This document shows, one piece after another, positions 29,491 to 33,188 of a stretch of 33,188 nucleotides of DNA; the stretch's first letter is position 1, and each line of letters starts with the position of its first letter. Origin of the DNA: a virus. The translations under genes were made by a program, and so were the position numbers. The notes under the pieces are model-generated. The model was given only the letters and a program-made list of their open reading frames with translations. It did not search any database and was not told the DNA's origin. The stretch lies in IMG/VR virus record IMGVR_UViG_3300010354_000021, positions 1 through 33,188 of that record. One strand, given 5' to 3'.

Positions 29491-30689
29491 GTACAGTCAA
29501 AGGTTACAAGCCACATGACAAACAAAGAGAGATTCATGATGCCATCAACCATGGCCATGAAAAATATTATGCTCTGAACATTGGTAGGCAGTTTGGAAAG
29601 ACCTTGCTTGGAATCAACCAACTACTTTGGTGGGCCATCAATGATAAAGGCTGTCGCATAGCATGGGTAACTCCAGTTTATAAGCAAGGAAAGAAAGTCT
29701 TTGCAGATCTTGAGAGGGCAGTTGCCAAGAGTGGATTGTTTACTTTCAACCGATCAGATCTGATGGTCAATGGCTTTGGCTCAACCATTGAATTCTTTTC
29801 AGGTGAGAGACCAGACAATATCCGAGGCAATACTTTTGATTATATGGTAGTGGATGAGATGGCCTTCACAAGACCAGAGTTGTGGGATGAAGTCTTGAGT
29901 GCAACTGTCCTGGTCAAAGGAAAGAAAGTCATCTTCATCTCAACACCAAAAGGCAAGAATCATTTCCATAGGCTTTGTATGCAACCGAACTATGATGATC
30001 GCTATGCTTACTTTCATTATTCATCTTATGACAATCCCATGATTGATCCAAGAGAGTTGGATGAGAGAAAGAGGTCATTGCCTGATCATGTATTCAGGCA
30101 AGAGTATTTGGCAGAGTTCATTGACAATGCCAGTGGTATATTCAAGAATGTTCATCAATGCATAAACACAGGCACCAAGACTGCAAAGATGTATGCTGGC
30201 CTTGACATAGGTAGGGCTGATGACTACACTGTGCTAACTATCCTCAATCAAGATGGACAGATGGTAACTGCTCATAGATGGAGGCATGATGAGTGGAGCA
30301 AGATTATTGAGAAGGTTGCCACTATCATCAAGCAATACAATGCCATTACATTGGTGGAGGTCAACAATCAAGGTGATGTATTCTTTGAGATGCTCCAGTC
30401 AAGATGCAAGAATCTCATCCATCCATTTGTGACAACATCTAAGACCAAGCCAATTATCATTGAGGATCTTGCTGTGGCATTTGAGCAATCAACAATCTCA
30501 ATTGTCAATGAACAATGGTTGATAGATGAGTTGGATAATTTTAGTTATATTTACAATCCAAACACAAGGAATGTAAGTTACTCTGCACCAGCTGGACTCC
30601 ATGATGATGGTGTGATATCCACAGCATTGGCTTGGCATAGCAGAAAGGAATTTGCAAACCGAGGTAGATATATGGCCTTAAGAGTATGA
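29487..30689 (+). CDS. terL: Terminase large subunit
   Basis: A 400-residue packaging motor. ATPase: Walker A 'GRQFGKT' (33-39), Walker B 'MVVDEMA' (120-126), coupling motif 'ISTPKGKN' (151-158). Nuclease: 'AGLDIGRADDYTVL' with Asp240 and nearby acids, and 'HDDGVISTALAW' with Asp373/Asp374, the RNase H-like metal site. Both domains are complete and the length is normal for a compact large terminase. It cuts concatemers and drives DNA into the prohead through the portal. The portal gene is about 15 kb away round the circle rather than adjacent, which is unusual. Confidence 0.9.
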   Translation: MSTVKGYKPHDKQREIHDAINHGHEKYYALNIGRQFGKTLLGINQLLWWAINDKGCRIAWVTPVYKQGKKVFADLERAVAKSGLFTFNRSDLMVNGFGSTIEFFSGERPDNIRGNTFDYMVVDEMAFTRPELWDEVLSATVLVKGKKVIFISTPKGKNHFHRLCMQPNYDDRYAYFHYSSYDNPMIDPRELDERKRSLPDHVFRQEYLAEFIDNASGIFKNVHQCINTGTKTAKMYAGLDIGRADDYTVLTILNQDGQMVTAHRWRHDEWSKIIEKVATIIKQYNAITLVEVNNQGDVFFEMLQSRCKNLIHPFVTTSKTKPIIIEDLAVAFEQSTISIVNEQWLIDELDNFSYIYNPNTRNVSYSAPAGLHDDGVISTALAWHSRKEFANRGRYMALRV

Positions 30690-31396
30690 AACAACTGGAT
30701 ATAAAATTACCAAACTCATTATCATCATGCACACCAGAGCAAATGACCAGGTGGCTTATGATGGCTGAGGCAATGAAGGAGCAAAAGGATGACATCACTC
30801 AGTTGTTGATATTCCAATGTCAGTTGCTCAGTCTATTCAGTGGAGAGTCAATCAATAAGATCAAGAGAGCAGATATTGAATCCATCCAAGTTGCTGCCAA
30901 TCATTTGCTGCAATTGTTGGTAAGTTATAAATACCAGGAGCCAAAGTCTGACATTGAAATTAATGGCAAGGCATATTATTTTGAAAAGAACTTTGCTCAT
31001 GTTTCAACTGGTCAGATTATTGACTTGAAATTGATTGAGGATATCAGCCAAGATCCATGTCAAGCATTAGCAATCATGTATGTTGAGAAAGGCATGGAGT
31101 ATTGCCAAGAGGATGAGAGAGGTAGAGTCTTGAATCCTAATGAGCATAGGTACAAGGAATTCAAAGATCACTTTCCTGGAGATGAGTTTTTGAACTTTTT
31201 CAGTTTTTTTTTAGACTTATCGGAGAAGCGGAGGCTCGCTATATTAGGCATACAGATGGCGAGGCAGAGGATGGAAATGATGATGATGGAGCAGGACTTA
31301 AAGATTCAGAGTGGTTTAGTTGGACCACTATCATCCATAGACTATCCAAAGAAATGGGAGTCAGTGTGGAAAAGATTACACAACAGCCTTATGTGA
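30686..31396 (+). CDS. Tail assembly chaperone-like protein, short (zero-frame) form
   Basis: A 236-residue product read without frameshifting. The N-terminal 176 residues are well-behaved protein ('LSSCTPEQMTRWLMMAEAMKEQ', 'IEINGKAYYFEKNFAHVSTGQIIDL'). After residue 176 the frame is Met/Arg-rich ('MARQRMEMMMMEQ'), less convincing than the alternative -1 frame. Position between terminase and tail genes, together with the slippery site, suggests the gpG role of a G/GT pair that coats the tape measure before tail assembly. It overlaps terL by 4 bp. Confidence 0.55.
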   Translation: MKQLDIKLPNSLSSCTPEQMTRWLMMAEAMKEQKDDITQLLIFQCQLLSLFSGESINKIKRADIESIQVAANHLLQLLVSYKYQEPKSDIEINGKAYYFEKNFAHVSTGQIIDLKLIEDISQDPCQALAIMYVEKGMEYCQEDERGRVLNPNEHRYKEFKDHFPGDEFLNFFSFFLDLSEKRRLAILGIQMARQRMEMMMMEQDLKIQSGLVGPLSSIDYPKKWESVWKRLHNSLM

Positions 31397-31476
31397 CCAC
31401 ATTGTTCTGGATGAACTATTTTAGGATAGTTGATGAGAACGAACAAAAACGTATATTAAGTAATGGCAGACTTTGA
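30686..31476 (+). CDS. Tail assembly chaperone-like protein, -1 frameshift form
   Basis: Slipping back one base on UUUUUUA (31207-31213) joins residue 176 to an 87-residue extension in the -1 frame. It contains 'SEWFSWTTIIHRLSKEMGVS', 'YVTTLFWMNYFRIVDE' and ends 'KRILSNGRL' at TGA 31474-31476, 263 residues in all. The extension is strongly protein-like, has no start codon of its own near the junction, and overlaps the next gene by 14 bp, whereas the zero-frame stop leaves a 66-bp gap. Programmed -1 shifting that produces gpG and gpG-T products is known for siphophage tail chaperones. A simple indel or sequencing error is the alternative. Confidence 0.65.
31207..31213 (+). other. Slippery heptamer for -1 frameshift (T TTT TTA)
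   Basis: TTTTTTA in phase with the upstream frame (T, TTT, TTA) inside a nine-T run (31204-31212), the same heptamer used by HIV-1 gag-pol. Thirteen bases downstream is a small stem, AGCG (31227-31230) with CGCT (31237-31240), in an unusually CpG-rich patch for this genome, which might act as stimulator. Confidence 0.65.
31440..31460 (+). promoter_or_regulatory. Repeated upstream motif CGAACAA-N5-TATATTAAG (copy 4)
   Basis: Perfect copy of the motif, ending two bases before the ATG at 31463. It lies inside the end of the -1 frameshift extension (coding Glu-Gln and following). The second half is identical to copy 3 at 29069-29077. Confidence 0.45.
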
Positions 31477-31987
31477 TTTTCTTGAGGACTTTGGTGTAAC
31501 AGCTCAAGATGCAGAGCAACCAAAAAATGCTTATGATAGATTTATCATTGAGCTATCCAATAAACTTGCTGAGGAGTTTAGAGATTACACAAAGAAAGTT
31601 GCTCAGAATACTGGAGCATTGGCAGCATCAATCATTCCAGTACCAACTGGACAATTGTCATTCAGATTAGAGGCTGAGGATTACTATCCATTTGTTGATG
31701 AGGGAGTCAATGCTGTTGGTACAAATAACTATGGCAGTCAATTCTCATTCAACTATCCTGGAGTCAGTCAGAGAATGGCAACAGCAATCAGCCAGTGGAA
31801 GGGATTAGATATGAGCCATGCATATGCAGTGGCATCCAATATCAAGCAACGAGGATTGCAACCAAAGAGAATCACTGATAATGTCATCAATGATCAAGTC
31901 CTGGAGAGGATAGGTAGAGATTTGGCAGAGCTCACTGGTTTAATGTTTGAAATTAATTTTACAAGAAATGGCAGTAACAATATATGA
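31463..31987 (+). CDS. Tail or head-completion protein, HK97 gp10-like
   Basis: A 174-residue protein. A helical N-terminus ('NAYDRFIIELSNKLAEEFRDYTKKVAQNTGALAASI') is followed by a beta region ('FRLEAEDYYPFVDEGVNAVG') containing the 'YYPFVDEG' element typical of gp10-like tail completion proteins, then a helical C-terminus ('AISQWKGLDMSHAYAVASNIKQRG'). It likely stabilises the tail end or joins it to the head. It overlaps the frameshift extension before it by 14 bp and the tail-tip gene after it by 20 bp. Confidence 0.55.
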   Translation: MADFDFLEDFGVTAQDAEQPKNAYDRFIIELSNKLAEEFRDYTKKVAQNTGALAASIIPVPTGQLSFRLEAEDYYPFVDEGVNAVGTNNYGSQFSFNYPGVSQRMATAISQWKGLDMSHAYAVASNIKQRGLQPKRITDNVINDQVLERIGRDLAELTGLMFEINFTRNGSNNI

Positions 31988-33149
31988 TGAGCCACAACTG
32001 ATTGCACCAGCTGGCAATCCATTAGTGTTCACATTCAGCAGCAATCAGACTGCACAACCCAATTTCAGTTTTGTTGTTGAGGTTTATATTGATAGCACAT
32101 TGAGATTGACTCAAGAGGTGTTTAGACAATTCAATACGCTTGGAAGAATAGATGTATCTGAGGCAGTTCAAAGTGCAATAAGAAATCCAGAGATCACAAC
32201 TGATCTTGAGTTTGATGCCACCAATTCAATGGTCACTTATGCTATCATTGTCTATGAAAAGTATGGATCAACTCCGACAATTCAAGCCAGTGATACAAGC
32301 ACAACATTAAAAGCATTCAATGCAGCTCTTGAATATCCACAGTGGAGAGTGTTTGATTATGAGATATATGATCCTAATTTAACACAGGATGCAGTATTCT
32401 TAACTAACTTTCCAACAACATCCAGAGCTTTGTGTGGAATGGATGAGAATTTTTATCTTGGATATTTTGAGCAGAGTGGGGGTGCTATATGTGATTTCAA
32501 TGTGTATTTATTAGATATCCAAGGTAATACAATTGCAAGTGACTCATATACTTTAACATCAACAGAATTCAATATCTTGAATGTTGGTCCACAGGTCATC
32601 ATTGCAAATACATCTATAAATCAGAATGATTTTGATGATTGTTTTAAATATGAAGTATCTGTGTCTGTGCAAGGAGTTTCATTTGTTGGACCCTTCACAA
32701 TATACATGGACCTTGATTGCAAGAGATATACAACTCATAGATTGCATTGGTTGAATAAACTTGGATCATGGGATTCATTTACCTTTGCATTGGTCTCAAC
32801 CGAATCAGCAACAGTACAGGCATTTGACTATCAAAGAGATCCTGGAGTGTGGGATAATACAAGTTACACATATCCTCTTTACTCTGGACAAAAGATTCAT
32901 TTTGCCAAGACAAAGACTGAGCAATTGATTTTGAATTCAGATTGGATATCAGAGGCAGTTCAGAATTGGTTGGTTGAATCTTTATTTGATTCTCCTTTGG
33001 TTTATCTTGAGCAAAATAATGGAACTGAATTTGAGCCAGTTAAAGTGACCAATTCAAACTATCAACTCAAGACCAGGAGAAGAGATGGCTTGATGCAAGA
33101 GCAAGTTACAATTGAAAGAACATACACATATAGATCACAACTTAACTAA
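31968..33149 (+). CDS. Tail-tip / distal tail protein
   Basis: A 393-residue protein from ATG 31968 (MAVTIYDEPQLIAPAGNPLVF), preferred over the upstream in-frame ATG at 31947 because the 'MAVTIYxEPQ..PAxNPLVF' N-terminus is characteristic of a tail-protein family in Bacteroidota phages. It is beta-rich throughout, with 'FKYEVSVSVQGVSFVGPFTIYMDLDCKRYTTHRLHWLNKLGSWDSFTF' as the most conserved-looking part, and lacks transmembrane segments. It probably forms the distal tail or baseplate with the 801-residue protein that follows across the circular junction (TAATG overlap). The gene's last 84 bases are repeated at the left end of the window. Confidence 0.65.
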   Translation: MAVTIYDEPQLIAPAGNPLVFTFSSNQTAQPNFSFVVEVYIDSTLRLTQEVFRQFNTLGRIDVSEAVQSAIRNPEITTDLEFDATNSMVTYAIIVYEKYGSTPTIQASDTSTTLKAFNAALEYPQWRVFDYEIYDPNLTQDAVFLTNFPTTSRALCGMDENFYLGYFEQSGGAICDFNVYLLDIQGNTIASDSYTLTSTEFNILNVGPQVIIANTSINQNDFDDCFKYEVSVSVQGVSFVGPFTIYMDLDCKRYTTHRLHWLNKLGSWDSFTFALVSTESATVQAFDYQRDPGVWDNTSYTYPLYSGQKIHFAKTKTEQLILNSDWISEAVQNWLVESLFDSPLVYLEQNNGTEFEPVKVTNSNYQLKTRRRDGLMQEQVTIERTYTYRSQLN

Positions 33150-33188
33150 TGGCTGGAGAACTATTCATTAATGGGAGGCTGGTTGATA
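33066..33188. repeat. Terminal direct repeat, right copy
   Basis: Identical to 1-123. It closes the circular genome and should be counted once. The reading frames of both genes spanning it continue without change across the join. Confidence 0.95.
33149..33188 (+). CDS. 5' start of large tail-tip protein (partial, duplicate of 84-123)
   Basis: The first 13 codons of the 801-residue tail protein annotated at 84-2489, duplicated by the terminal redundancy and cut by the window end. It is not a separate gene. Confidence 0.95.
   Translation, partial: MAGELFINGRLVD

Noticed and set aside
1-33188. tRNA genes and CRISPR arrays
   Set aside because: Reading through the non-coding gaps I saw no cloverleaf-like sequence or regularly spaced repeats; the gaps are too short apart from 17937-18141 and 20089-20290.

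Overview
The window is the complete or near-complete genome of a tailed double-stranded DNA phage, most likely a siphovirus-like phage of a Bacteroidota host. The last 123 bases (33066-33188) repeat the first 123 exactly, so the sequence closes into a circle of 33,065 bp and one tail gene runs across the junction. The host is inferred from promoters of the Bacteroidota type (TAnnTTTG, in two cases with an upstream TTG/TTTG at the right distance), from mostly A-rich start contexts, and from families common in phages of that phylum (BT4734/VirE-N-type primase-helicase, DUF3127-like protein, small sigma-like factor). Base composition is AT-rich with few CpG dinucleotides and mostly AGA arginine codons, except in two islands (2490-5309 and 23289-23900). 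No integrase, excisionase or CI-like repressor was recognised, so a lytic lifestyle is likely but not proven.

Layout. Almost everything reads on the + strand in tightly coupled genes (ATGA and TAATG overlaps). From 29095 across the junction to 17936 lies the virion and lysis region: terminase subunits, a tail-assembly-chaperone-like gene with an apparent -1 frameshift (30686-31476), a gp10-like protein, two large tail-tip proteins, an exchangeable-looking fibre/receptor-binding cassette (2490-5309), the tape measure protein, one reverse-strand glycosyltransferase-like gene (7938-8585), prohead protease, scaffold-like protein, major capsid protein, tail-tube candidate, a portal fused to a minor-head-like region and a metallopeptidase (12248-14773), connectors, and a lysis cassette with a CHAP-type endolysin. 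A strong terminator at 17963-17988 closes this region.

The second region (18035-29055) is the early and replication side. It holds small unknown genes, an HNH endonuclease whose N-terminal helix-turn-helix is cut off by an in-frame TGA, a small protein with a DnaA domain-IV-like motif, a 200-bp non-coding region with TGTCATG repeats, a promoter and a structured leader, then primase-helicase, VRR-NUC-like nuclease, adenine methyltransferase, ERF annealing protein with a lambda-exonuclease-like partner, DUF3127-like protein, small HTH and sigma-like regulators, and a sugar cluster of two glycosyltransferases and an N-acetyl sugar amidotransferase.

The most unusual signals are a repeated motif, CGAACAA-N5-TATATTAAG or close variants, just upstream of four virion genes; the UUUUUUA slippery site with a convincing -1 extension; the candidate replication origin; the portal-metallopeptidase fusion; the glycan-modification genes; and a 93-residue post-endolysin protein with an AT-hook-like start, three 20-residue repeats and a cationic amphipathic tail.
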